Source: Prorocentrum cordatum (taxonomy: Eukaryota > Sar > Dinophyceae > Prorocentrales > Prorocentraceae). Taken from it: a stretch of DNA of 64,000 nt. Below are positions 20,885 through 30,501 of this stretch, piece after piece. Both the position numbers and the translations under genes were made by a program. The DNA is taken from the NCBI GenBank assembly GCA_963575745.1, contig CAUYUJ010011503.1, forward strand, positions 194,001 to 258,000, in the 5' to 3' direction. Position 1 is the stretch's first letter. The number at the start of each line of letters is the position of its first letter. The notes below the pieces were generated by a model. The model ran no database searches. It saw nothing but the letters and a program-made list of their open reading frames with translations, and had not been told where the DNA came from.

Positions 20885-21915
20885 GCTTTCAGGAGCAGCG
20901 CCACTGCTCAGAGTGGCTTACGACTGCTCTTCGCCACACACCATGTCATAACAACCTTCTCTCGCATAGGTTCTTGCGAGCAGTGCGGTCTTTCGATGAA
21001 TTTGACGGGTGGTTGAGCTTTCAGAGTTGCTGAACCAGTGGCCACCTGAAGGATGTGTTCGCCATCGCCACAAACACCTGGAGACTGTGCGCCGGTGTCT
21101 CAGGAGCCGCCACTGGGCATGCCAAGCATTAGGCGTGCTCGACCTGAGTGGCATGGTCGACAATATTGGAGTGCAGAATATCATGCTACAGCTCAAAAAA
21201 GGGCCAGTATGCCTCTGAGGCGCACGAGACGTATTTCATCCGCCCAAGTAATGGGCACAGCAATCCTGGGGTAACATGCCCTGAATCATTCTATTGGAGA
21301 ATCGCAGATCTGACTCCAGGTGCACCTTCCTATTTTATGCGTGGTACCCAGTGGACAAACATCCCGAATATACTTAGCATTGGACTGTCATGCCGCGCCG
21401 ACGACGCCATCGAAAAAAGAGGCAGACAGTTTGTTCATGCTTACCCATTTTTAGCAGGAGACAACAGAATCCAGTCCGGCCTGCGCGTCGACTCCGAGGT
21501 ATTGGTTATGGTTTACTTGAAGAACCTGCTTCGGGATAGTATGTCGATTTGGCGCTCACTAAATGATATCATAATGTCAGCAGGTCGGGGCGGCAGAATT
21601 CCTCCGACTCATATCGTCCAGCTTATCGGTATTCTGCTCAATGACCAGTGCGTGTGCAACCGCGTGGGACATGCATGTATCAATCCCTTGTACCTGTGGG
21701 ACAACAAACAGCCGTATCCGTGCGATGATCTTCTTTTTTTGCTTATCAAAAGGATGTGCGAATTCCAGCATGATGCATCATCGTTGAAAGATTGGTTGAT
21801 CCCAAAGACCCCCTACACTTTGAAGTGCCCCGAACCGACGCCCATTCAGGAGGTCGGGTTCTCTGTAGTATTTATGCTGCAAGACGTGTATCGCGCGGGG
21901 GCACCTGCAGGGTGA
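20885..21915 (+). pseudogene. RNA 2'-phosphotransferase (Tpt1/KptA)-like domain in a retrotransposon
   Basis: Tpt1/KptA enzymes remove an internal RNA 2'-phosphate using NAD+, with an Arg-His-Arg-Arg tetrad. Readable here: EWLTTALRHTP (Arg-His, codons 20,932-20,937); DGWVELSELLNQ across a frame change (about 21,004-21,035), typical of the N-terminal winged-helix lobe; ETYFIRPSNGHSNPG (Arg codon 21,241), matching the IRA-x-QGHS motif; MRGTQW (21,337-21,351), where HGT is usual, so His is replaced by Arg; RGRQFVHAYPF; and SGLRVDSEVLVMV (Arg codon 21,484). The last 255 codons (21,148-21,915) are open and end in AGAPAG, a hairpin repeat. Frames change near 21,005 and near the A6 at 21,195, so this copy is inactive as read. 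The phosphotransferase reaction itself is not proven: the fold also supports other ADP-ribosylation chemistry. Confidence 0.75.
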
Positions 21916-21951
21916 TCGCACGGATCATGGATTCAGGCCCAAGCTGGCGAT

Positions 21952-22806
21952 GTGACAGGTATGACTTCGAGTGGTAGTACTCCCACCGACATGCTGTGCG
22001 CTAACGATCCGTGGCGTGTTCAGGTGCAGCAATTGCCAGTACTTGCAGGGCAACCTGCGTCATTCGCACCTATGAGCAGAGCCGCAACTCCATTTGAGAC
22101 CCCACAGAGTGCTGGGAGCACCAACAGCCTACAGGCAAGGCTCGAAAGCATTCGGATGGACCCGCAGCTCTACCAGGCATTGCAGGCGACATCGCCATTT
22201 GTATCGCCGCGTCCTCATGCGGGGCAACCTGCTCTTCCTGATCACCATGTTGCACAACGGGTCGAGAGCCTAGTTGGTCATCAAGAGCGGGTGTGCCGGC
22301 AGATGCGCGAAGCCGGGCAGAGTATGCGTAGGGGCGGCATCCACCCCCCTAGCGCCATGTGGACGCCGCGTTGGGGCTATGTTCGGGATCCAAAACCATC
22401 ACCGGACAACCCCGATCGGCATGGATACGTGCCGGCATTTTTCAGCCATCCGACACGCCATCCGACAGCTGCAGAGCGCCCTACGGCACCACCGATGGAC
22501 TTCCCATTGCGTCCTGACTATCATGCTCAGGTAAATGATAATCCTCGTGTGGAGACGCAGCCAGAAAGCCCATATGCACGAGCGACGGCCGACGACTTCT
22601 ACCAGTCTCAGTTGACGCGCGGCTCCGGTTACGCGTCAGGTATGCCGGGCCAGATTCCTCATCATGGATTCCGACGTGTAGCAGCAGGCCCGAGGCCTGG
22701 CACTGCCACCATCCATGGGGGAGCTGCGCCCAGAGATTCTGGCCGTTCACGAGGCGCAGCAGGCCAACCTTGCGACGCAATCGGCCCGTCAGCGTCGCAA
22801 TCATGA
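21952..22806 (+). pseudogene. Copia Pro/Gln-rich linker
   Basis: 284 codons in the register of the Tpt1-like domain, after a TGA at 21,913-21,915. Low-complexity Pro/Arg/His/Ala/Gln sequence with AGQPA at 22,045 and 22,219 and a helical stretch (NSLQARLESIRMDPQLYQAL). No fold recognised. It probably connects the Tpt1-like and RING domains. The frame shifts near 22,700-22,760. Confidence 0.5.
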
Positions 22807-23329
22807 GCGTCAGGCAAACAGGATGCTGGGCCGTGCGGGGCAACCTGCTACTCCAAGTATTGCAGGGGCACGTGCGCTTAATCCGGCAGCACTTGCAGCA
22901 ATGCAGCTACCGTCGGCCCCACCGATTCGACATGAAGTTGGCGAAACCATTCTGGAGCGCCAGACGCGTATCAGGCCATCGGCAACGCCACCAGTCATCA
23001 GCGACGGTGACTTTAACAAGTGTGCCATATGCCTGGGTCACTTCATGCACCACGACAAAGTCTGGCGGCTGCAGTGTGGTCACATATTCCATGCACAGTG
23101 CTGGGGCCGAGTTGCACATGCTCATGTGGACAGACCGCTGGCTGGCAATATGGAAGGTACCGCAACTGAGGCGCCCTGCGCAATTTGCAGGGGCGTTGGT
23201 CTAATCACAGCTGAGTTTCATTATGCCCTTGCTGGAGATCAGGATGCACTAGATCGTCATAAGAGATACTCCGAAAGGCTAACGAACTCAGGGACCGTCG
23301 CGAAGAGCTCAACAGCGCCACGGCGATGA
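22715..23329 (+). pseudogene. RING-H2 finger domain of the copia polyprotein
   Basis: A 204-codon open frame. Its N-terminal half is helical, Gln/Arg/Ala-rich and carries AGQPA (22,835). At 23,021-23,190 it reads CAICLGHFMHHDKVWRLQCG, then HIFHAQCW, then after about 27 residues CAICRG. That is C-x2-C...C-x-H-x2-H-x2-C...C-x2-C, a complete RING-H2 zinc ligand set. RING-H2 domains usually recruit E2 enzymes for ubiquitin transfer. Whether this one does so, or only binds zinc, cannot be judged. This domain is intact while its neighbours are broken. Confidence 0.75.
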
Positions 23330-23682
23330 TGATGAATAACACGGCAGCCCCTACAACCACACCATCGGGGCAACCTGCGTCATCAGGCAATGCGGGGCAG
23401 GCAACGGAAGCCGCCGCGCCTGCCGTGGAAGCGCCCATGCCACTCATAGCGGAAGCCGCCAATAATGCAGGGGCACCTGGTGCATCCACACCTGCCGCGC
23501 TGCAGGCCAACGACATGTGGCTCACTGAGGCGCATGGAGAGAGCCACCGACAGGAGCGCTCAGTGGCTTCAGTCTCCACGTGCCTGCGTGCCACGCGGGC
23601 GAGACACCCGCCCGCGCAGCCAGCGCAGAACGGAGAGCCTGGTGAGCGCGCGCAGTGGCATCAGTGCGATATCCGAGCGTGA
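23326..23682 (+). pseudogene. Copia Ala/Pro-rich linker after the RING finger
   Basis: 118 codons, Ala/Thr/Pro-rich, overlapping the end of the RING ORF by 4 bp in another frame. It contains SGQPA (23,365) and AGAPG (23,467), both hairpin variants with one changed outer base pair. No domain. Confidence 0.45.
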
Positions 23683-23980
23683 CATGCTGCGTACTGTGTT
23701 AACGGTAAACGCAGATGGTCAGATGGGCATGCGTGATGACGAGGATACGTTCCTGGACATGCCCACTACATCCGTATCGCGCCCTTACGCGTATTAACAG
23801 TATCCTACGGCTTGTGCTCTTGAGAAGAACCCCATGACGGAAGAGGGGGCTCGTGGAGACATGAACGTCTTTGCGTTCTTGTAAAGGACCGACTGGGTGT
23901 TGGAGCAGAGGAGTCGCAGAGACATGTACGGTGCGACGCTGTCTGAAGTGCCGGGACTGTTTGGATAACGCCATGAATTG
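23683..23980 (+). other. Broken sequence before the protease
   Basis: No frame stays open. By position it should be the end of the linker and the start of the protease. Nothing else is seen. Confidence 0.35.
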
Positions 23981-24510
23981 GCGCTTGCAGCAAACAGTGG
24001 GACCATGGTGGGTGGCATGCTGACAAGCCTTTTGGACATTGGCAGCAATGTGAATATCATTGGTCGAAAAACGTCACATGCGTTCGAACAGGTATCCCGT
24101 TCCCGAGGACACGAACTAGCCCCGTCAAGCAGTTGAACCTGATCAAGAGGCCCTACGTGTCGGGAGCGGGACATGGTGCCGCGGTCTGTGAGAAGTCCCT
24201 GCATTGCAAGACTGCGCGCAAGGAAAGGGGAGACCCGGCGGGGGCACCTTCTGTGCCGAGACACGGTGCCTACTCAGCAAACGTTGTTGAGGGTTCAGGG
24301 GGGAACCTCCCTGCTATTCTGGGTTAGAGGAGCATGTCCAACATGGGGACTATCCCGATCTTAGAGCAGGGGCCCGAGAAGATGATCATCCCTGCCTCTG
24401 AGATGTACAAACTTCTCCTTGGAAAGGGTACCAGAGTACATGGTTTGATGAGAACGCTATCTGGGCGTCTGGCACTCAAGGTCAACGAGTGCGGGGCCGC
24501 AACTCAGGAT
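23981..24510 (+). pseudogene. Copia aspartic protease, frameshifted
   Basis: Retroviral-type aspartic protease that would process the polyprotein. The active-site segment reads MLTSLLDIGSNVNIIG with catalytic Asp codon 24,035; the usual D-T/S-G triad is D-I-G here. In another frame, from 24,133, the C-terminal half reads GAYSANVVEGSGGNLPAILG, a TAG at 24,325-24,327 where Leu is expected, then RSMSNMGTIPILEQGPEKMIIP. The ILG segment is the usual hydrophobic-hydrophobic-Gly motif of these proteases. Confidence 0.65.
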
Positions 24511-25269
24511 AAGGGGTCGATGTCGTTTTCCATTGCGTCCAATCCCCAATGCGAGGGTGACCCGTTGCTCGTCGAAGAGGCATTGACCCAGAGCCAGTCG
24601 CGGGTGCACCTGTTGAAAGGGATGCCCATACATATGATGTCACAGGATACCAAGGGCATCAGCTTCTCCATCAACGAGGAGACGCTCGCTTTCACGATCC
24701 AGTCTTTGGTGAATAATACCTTGAAGACCTGGCATCGTCGAAATATGTCCTTCGGGACTTACCCTACCTCGGCCGACCAGGACTTTGCCCTGCGCAAGTT
24801 GCAGGCGAAAGTATATCAGGCCATCTACGAGGAGGGCACTAAGTGGACGCCGCCCAACGCACAAGCAGGGACACCTGCGGAAATGGATGATGCCGCTGAT
24901 AAGTTTGTGATATTTTTACTTCGAGCAGCGGCTCTGCAGCGCAGCGTGGTACTGGCATTTGGACGCCCCCATCGCCAAATGAGTGACGGGGGCAAGCGCG
25001 TGCCACGGCCGCCCGCGCTTGCTCCGACAGGCCGAGCACCCAGATGCTGTCCTCAATTGCGGGGGGACCTGCATTGTTTTCTCAGGCGCCGGCTGTGCGC
25101 GCCAGAGACAGCGGCAAGCCCGGTTGCGCGGCTGCCGCCGGCAGCAGTGGACCCGGCTGTGCGGCAGCTGCAGAAAAAGAGTGTTTATCGCATCATCTTC
25201 ATTCTCTTGCATTTGTCATTGAGGATATACGGACAGCTTGCGCTGAACTCCAGGCCCGTGTTTATATGA
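24334..25269 (+). pseudogene. Copia polyprotein ORF: protease end and unknown domain
   Basis: 311 codons beginning with the end of the protease (to about residue 55, SGRLALKVNECG). A domain of unknown function follows (residues about 65-185) with KGISFSINEETLAFTIQSLV and a helical FALRKLQAKVYQAIYEEGTK. AGTPA comes at 24,865, then an Arg/Pro-rich tail that is probably out of frame. Another hairpin at 25,059 lies in the tail. Confidence 0.5.
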
Positions 25270-25312
25270 GTGACCGTATTGCACGCACATAGGATATGCA
25301 CGCACATAGGAT

Positions 25313-25834
25313 ATGACCTGTATTGGTACACAGTATTTGGGTGCTTCACTCTCGGGAGATTACCAGCTGTTATGGGTGGCGACACCTGCTGATTGGTGCG
25401 TGAGACTGCTTGGGATGCGGGCAGGGCCACATTATCAACGCATCCAAAACTTGATGGCCAAGGCTCGGGTTCTGCGCATGACTATTGTGCTTGTGGGACC
25501 ACCGGGTTATTTCTGGAAGTGTGGTCCTAGTCAAGGCGCCATTGAAGATCTCGACTTGCAGGTCATGCGTATCCGATTTTGCCATTTCGGTTTGAAAGTC
25601 GATTGTTCTGGCAAGTTGCCCGGTGGATCATATCTGCAAGTGGCAACTACCTGCGCGCGCATCCCGACCAACTTGCGGAGATGCACGTGCCAACCAGCAG
25701 GGGAACCTGCACAACTTACTGGGCATGTATTCGACTGGTATGACCAAGGAGCTCAGAAGGCAGACTGGCGCAACAACACTTTGGCTATCATTACCGCGAG
25801 ATTGATTGATCAGGTGGGTTTACGCAAGACATAG
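25313..25834 (+). pseudogene. Copia Cys/His module 1
   Basis: 173 codons reading MTIVLVGPPGYFWKCGPSQG, then LDLQVMRIRFCHFGLKVDCS, TCARIPTNLRRCTC and AGEPA (25,697), then GHVFDWYDQGAQKADWRNN. Spaced Cys/His residues suggest metal binding. The arrangement (Cys/His patch, Lys/Arg-rich connector, C..C, aromatic Tyr/Trp tail) resembles the segment at 26,900-27,320, so the two may be related copies. Function unknown. Confidence 0.4.
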
Positions 25835-25905
25835 AGCAATCACACAAGTGTTGTACACCGCAGCATCCACACACGAGTGGATAAAGGAGCTCGAACTTAC
25901 GTACA

Positions 25906-26451
25906 GTGTCCGAAGGGTGGCCCTGGATGGGGCCATGTCGTCAGACGGGTAACGATGAACTTGGGCGACAATCAGATCATGCAAACATCAAGATCCAGGA
26001 CCAACCTATCGGGTACAACTACAATGCACTGTTACCGACTGGTGCAACCAACATTCGTGCCCGATTTGACTGGGAGCAGCCCGAACAGGCTCTCATCGGA
26101 CACGGGGCCCCGCGTCCACGTCGAGGGCGAGCTGCGATCGTCGATGACGATCGTCTCCTTCCCCCTTCGATTGAGCGCGGCCGCGTGCTCCCCTCAATTC
26201 CTGGCTTTCCGACGCTCAGTTCATCTGATGTCGGACAAACGACTGAACTACAGACAGCGCTACCGACCGATGCCCGAACCAAACAAAAAGAAAAACAATC
26301 AGCAGACAAAGAAGCGGGCATCAAGCCACGCAAGGTATCCAATATAGTCGAAGAAGGCAGCGTTGACTCTGGAGATGACCTTAGAGGTCTCGGATGCGCC
26401 CATGATTCCGACACGGAAAGTGACGATGCAGAGGGAATGTTCATCACATGA
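25906..26451 (+). pseudogene. Copia acidic linker before AGLPA
   Basis: 181 codons, Asp/Glu/Arg-rich, with KQKEKQSADKEAGIKPRK and a C-terminal acidic tail (HDSDTESDDAEGMFIT). It ends in a TGA at 26,449-26,451. The next codons in the same register are Phe then AGLPA (hairpin 26,455), again suggesting that a stop mutated into a longer frame. No domain. Confidence 0.4.
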
Positions 26452-26469
26452 TTTGCGGGGTTACCTGCT

Positions 26470-27320
26470 GAATCCTTCGCAGCTGTGTTTTCCATAATCC
26501 CAACCTTATGTTACGGACGACATAACAAGGTTGGCACGTTGGAATTACACGGGGAAGCGGAGGTCTACCGCAGCTTGCATTCAGCCGAGGTTTGTCTTCA
26601 GGGGGAAGCCTCGACAAACGCTTATGCGTTGACCTTGGAAACAAGGATGTCCAGGATGCAGTGATGCACTACCTAGACGTTTGTTTCGTCAAAGTTGTCA
26701 TGCTACAATCCAACTGCAGAACGATTTGACGACCTTCATATTTCAACGCTCAGGTCAACTACGGTACCTGGCATGAACACCACGCAGAAGATCTGCCGCA
26801 CATTAAGATTTGTGGTAAGGTTGCTATACGCCAGTGCGATCTTCGACGATTTTATTTACGACAACAACCAGTGGGTATTTGGTAGGATCAGATGCTGCCG
26901 TGGACTACATTGGCCAAATGCGAGGGCATTTGCAAGACGAATATTGACCATCGTACTACCGGCTCGCGCGATTCCCATGGGGTACTGACGCGAAAACCGG
27001 CCGAGATCATGGCCAACCACCGCCTTCTAGTTACCCTTCTTGAACGCAGACGATCTGCTGGTCATCATAAACATGCGCTGGTATGTAACAGAGAACTGTC
27101 CATGGCTGCACACTACACTCCAATGATGCAGTCTCTCTTTGTCGATGCAGTTCAGATCGCACACGATCTTTCCCAGGTAAGCCGTGCTCCCTTCCATGTT
27201 CGCCCTTATTCGTCCACCGCGTTAGTCACCCGCGTGAGGGGATATGATTTGGACGATCCGACTAACCCTCGGCAGCCCGACGGTTCAATCACGAGACCAC
27301 CCTCGGGAGGGCTCTGATGT
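26470..27320 (+). pseudogene. Copia Cys/His module 2
   Basis: Broken at the 5' side. Readable from about 26,900: CEGICKTNIDHRTTGSRDSH, then KPAEIMANHRLLVTLLERRR, then HHKHALVCNR and a helical MMQSLFVDAVQIAHDL. This is the type of segment found between protease and integrase in this element and it parallels module 1. Role unknown; metal binding is inferred from the Cys/His spacing. Confidence 0.4.
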
Positions 27321-27344
27321 CCGGCATTTGCGGATAATGCTAAC

Positions 27345-27698
27345 ATGCGTTCTCCCTCGCATGTCAGAAATCCTAGACATTGCAGGTGGTACGATAAGGA
27401 AGACTACCAGTGGAAATGTCCGAGCTGCATGAAGAACTACGGCCAGAACAAGCCTGGACATGTGCTGACACCTGGCAAATTCAAGTTTGCCAAACCCTGG
27501 AGACTGCCTGACAATCATTGGCAGGTACCTCCGGTTCCTGCCGAACGGGCAGCAGGATCTGAACCACCGGCTCCCGCTGAATCAGCAGCGCCACCGCCCG
27601 AGGCTCCAGCCGCGCCACCACTTACGCGGCTAAGAGCGCCAAGACCGGGTCTAGAGCCGGACCCACAGCGGGCGACAGCAGCCACGATATTAGAGTAG
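27345..27698 (+). pseudogene. Copia zinc-ribbon-like and Pro-rich segment
   Basis: 117 codons starting with HCRWYDKEDYQWKCPSCMKN followed by GHVLTPGKFKFAKPWRLP; the C-x2-C plus spaced His suggests a small zinc ribbon. A Pro/Ala-rich tail follows. AGQPA (27,722) and AGNPA (27,836) lie just downstream, in the register of the integrase zinc domain. Confidence 0.45.
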
Positions 27699-27714
27699 GC
27701 AGACATGCTGCTGA

Positions 27715-28158
27715 ACCTTCTGCAGGGCAACCTGCCTCGAGTGGAGCTGGGAGATCGGATGGCCACCTCCGACTGCCACAGGTTAGAGTCAGACGTGGCC
27801 GGCAGCAAGGTGGAGAGGCACCCCCGCCGCCACCTGCGGGGAACCCTGCTGCCCGACCGCGACTTCCAGACTGGTCACGGTTCGACGTTCAAATCAGTCT
27901 TCAAAATCTAGGAAACCTTGACCCAAGCGTGGTAACGCGCGAGTTGCGGAAACTTCACTTGCGTTGGTTTCATGCGAAAGAACCGAAGATGCGACTCATC
28001 TTAATCAAGATACGTCTGGACAGCGCCAGACTCAACCTGCTCATTGGTTTCTGCGACACATGTCGGGAGTGCAGGACTTGGGACAAGCAAGGGCATGCGG
28101 TTATGCCATCTACTGGGCTGCCTGCAATTCAAACGACGAAGTGGAATGTGACCTGATG
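27715..28158 (+). pseudogene. Integrase N-terminal zinc domain (GAG-pre-integrase)
   Basis: In the register of both upstream hairpins the sequence runs through PPPAGNPAARPRLPDW into LHLRWFHAKEPKMRLIL and FCDTCRECRTWDKQGHAV. This is an H-x-H...C-x2-C-type zinc module just before the catalytic core, as in Ty1/copia integrases. It ends with a stop at 28,154-28,156, while the core begins in the next frame. Confidence 0.65.
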
Positions 28159-28455
28159 TTCTACAAACAAACACACTATATTCCATATCATCGATCGTTG
28201 CATTCGATATGCCGCTGGAATCGAGATACCAGACAGACGATGACCAGTATCCTAGATGCATACCATCGGTGCTGGATGCAGTTCGGACTTGCAAAGGTAC
28301 TCTACTCCGACGGAGAGGGGGCCCTCAACAACGACGCTGCGAAAGCAGTCCTTAAGGCAAAAGGCACTGAGCTCTGGACGCGTGCGCGTCGACAACATGC
28401 TACGACGATCGAAGTCAGAAATGGCATATTACACCATCTACTTCATGGAAGCTGA
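27964..28455 (+). pseudogene. Integrase catalytic core with complete D-D-E triad
   Basis: Inserts the cDNA into host DNA. All three acidic residues are in one frame: VECDLMFY (Asp codon 28,150), VLYSDGEGAL (Asp codon 28,309) and HATTIEVRNGIL (Glu codon 28,411), with 33 residues between the second and third. The core is therefore catalytically plausible. The frame stops at 28,453-28,455 and continues in the frame of the ORF at 28,256. Confidence 0.75.
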
Positions 28456-28820
28456 ACTCAACAGGATAGACATACTTCTGGTGTTCACACGACTACTGCA
28501 CGAGGCCTTGTTCGCCGCCAATGCGTTCACCTTCTACAACGAGGTGTCTCCGTACAACGCCCTGTCAGGGCGGCAACCAGCAATGCTCCCTGACTTGCTT
28601 GTTCTGGACCACGAACAGCCGACGGAAACGTTTGATCATTCTCGTGAACAGACGATACGCAGGGTATGCAGTGAAGATACCACACAGGCTACAGCAGCAG
28701 CCAAGACCAATCGTGCATTACGCACTAAGACAACTGTTACTGGTCAGCATTACTGGGAGGAAGCAGATTTAGTTGATTACCATCGCCCCACATCCACGAA
28801 GGACGACTGGGGAGGATAGA
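28430..28820 (+). pseudogene. Integrase C-terminal half
   Basis: Continuation in another frame: YFMEAELNRIDILLVFTRLL, then ALFAANAFTFYNEVSPYNAL followed by SGRQPAMLPDL. The N-x-x-SPYxxLxGRxP pattern is typical of Ty1/copia integrases. It ends at DDWGG and a TAG (28,817-28,819). Immediately after, NGPFPVV is readable, which fits a W-N-G-P-[FY] motif of the C-terminal chromatin-contact region. Confidence 0.7.
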
Positions 28821-28876
28821 ATGGCCCGTTCCCAGTTGTAAGGAACGGTCCCGAAAGGGGTCAAGCCAGCACTTGA

Positions 28877-29233
28877 GTGGGACATCGCGATGTTCAGGTA
28901 CAATACGGCGATGTAATCCATTCACTCTATACCGAAGCGCTAATAGCCAGAGAAATTGGCTCCGACAGCGCTGCGCGACTGACAGTGTTGGCGTTCGTGG
29001 CCAGTATACCCGCGGGGAGACTTGCCATGCCATTTGGCTATGTACCGACCAAGAAGGGGGCGCTTCAGATGACGAGTGCAAGCCGTCTATCTCCTAAGGT
29101 ACATCTAGCCTTACAGTACCTTCCCAGAAACCTCTTCCATATTGAGAATGTAGTTTCGGTCGGGCTAGCCAGGAGCTGCCTCCGTTTACTTCTGCTGTCA
29201 ATTGCACATTGGTCCATTATGACAACGATGTGA
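28877..29233 (+). pseudogene. Copia region between integrase and RT
   Basis: 118 codons. It begins VQVQYGDVIHSLYTEALIAR, followed by PAGRLAMPFGYVPTKKGALQ with a hairpin variant (29,022; loop GAGA, read as Ala-Gly-Arg-Leu-Ala). The end reads SPKVHLALQYLPRNLFHIEN. Small beta-rich segment of unknown function. Sequence to 29,370 is broken but appears to continue it (HIRESSSA). Confidence 0.45.
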
Positions 29234-29370
29234 AGCCAGGGTTTCACTAGTATGAAGCAGAAGGTACCGCGTTGAATATACATGATAGAACTGGACCAGC
29301 ACATTCGAGAATCATCCAGTGCCTGAAGTCCACCAAACCTCAAGCAGGCTTTGATTAGATATTACAAGAT

Positions 29371-30501
29371 TTGAGGAATTGGCGGGTGCACCGACACCGC
29401 GTGGAACCGAAAAGAGAAGCCTCATACGCCCAACCAACGCATAATGATGGGCGGCATCCCACGATCTACCAGGAATCGAAGGCTGCTCTCGAGTCACACG
29501 CCATGGAAGTGCGGCATGCAGAACTACAAGCTGAAAAGGAACTGCTGGATGCAACTCCACCAGAGGACCTTCTCACAATACCCGCACATATGGTTCCAGA
29601 CCAAAGTGCGCTGATCACTGTTGCTGATGAACAGCGGGGGCACCTGCCTAAGTGGGGACGCGCGCGCGACTCTGACACCGAGGAGACGTATCACGTCCCA
29701 ACGTGCTCCATGGTCGAAGACTGCAGCTACGGACTGGACTCACACGAAAATGGACAGTGTGTAGAACTCTGCTTCACGGCAGAAATGTCAAAGGTAGTCC
29801 TGTCCGAGCAACAACGCATGATATTAGATGCCGACCGTGTGGCCACTATGCGAGTGTATGCCACCGCCGATGCAAAGAGAGTTGCGGTCGTCAAGGAAGA
29901 CCTCCTCGCGAAGGCTGACATCCAGGCGAACCTCGAGAAAGTACCGAAGGCGCTCTACACTGAACTCAAGACATGGTTTGACAGCACATGTTTTAATATG
30001 CAAGACATATCCAATGCGTCAATCATCATGACTACGAGGTATGTGTACATATGGAAGTTTGTAAAGAACGACAAGGGCGCGATGGAACGCACTATCAGAT
30101 TACGCCTGGTGCTTCGAGGCCCCATGGACCTCGAAGCCTTCGACGTGGAAACCTGTTCGGGAACAGCGCGGCGGCCAAGTCGCAGATTACTCGCGGGCGC
30201 GGCATCGTGCAATAAGCAATGGATCATTGCTTCCCTCGGCATCAACATGGCTTTCCCGAAGGGTTTGACTTGCCAGGAACTTGCTGAAGCAACTGGTGAA
30301 AAGGAACGCGTGGCGCGCTTTACTTTGCTGCCTGGACCGGCCGCGGCGCTTCGGACTCTCCCAGGATTCGAACGCTACGACGAGTCAAGGCATTGCTTGC
30401 AGTGCCTAAAACTAGGCACTGGCACCAAGGACGCACCGCGAGCTCTCACTAAAGCTCAGAAGCACCACGCGAGGTTTTGGTCTCCGACCCACGTCCTATG
30501 A
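29371..30501 (+). pseudogene. Ty1/copia-type reverse transcriptase, N-terminal part
   Basis: The longest intact frame of the element (376 codons). Residues about 1-190 are an acidic/helical connector with a hairpin at 29,634 (read as Arg-Gly-His-Leu-Pro, not AGxPA). From about residue 210: SIIMTTRYVYIWKFVKNDKG, TIRLRLVLRGPMDLEAFDVE, then WIIASLGINMAFPKGLTCQE, in which the usual motif A Asp is Gly (codon 30,238). LPGFERYDESRHCLQCLKLG and GTKDAPRAL follow. Stop at 30,499-30,501, before motif C. Confidence 0.8.

Larger units (their letters stand above)
17626..29647 (+). repeat. Dispersed 14-nt hairpin family (GCRGG-tetraloop-CCYGC), 24 copies
   Basis: Each copy is a 5-nt left arm, 4-nt loop and 5-nt right arm. 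Starts with GCAA loops: 17626, 17797, 18513, 20227, 20591, 22045, 22219, 22835, 23365, 27722. GGAA: 18704, 19642, 25697. GGGA: 25059. GAGA: 29022. GGCA: 21895, 22862, 23467, 29634. GACA: 24865. GTTA: 26455. Other: 18582 (GGTG), 20567 (GCAT), 27836 (GAAC). Left arm is GCAGG or GCGGG (TCGGG once); right arm CCTGC, CCCGC, CTTGC or one-base variants. The third base is always a purine, so it pairs with T or C of the right arm. Two further near-copies are at 24,238 and 25,378. Nearly all are read as Ala-Gly-X-Pro-Ala. Confidence 0.85.

Noticed and set aside
17626-29647. CRISPR-like array reading of the short repeats
   Set aside because: The 14-nt repeats are irregularly spaced (24 bp to more than 1 kb), lie in polyprotein frames of a eukaryotic retroelement, and have no spacer regularity or cas genes.
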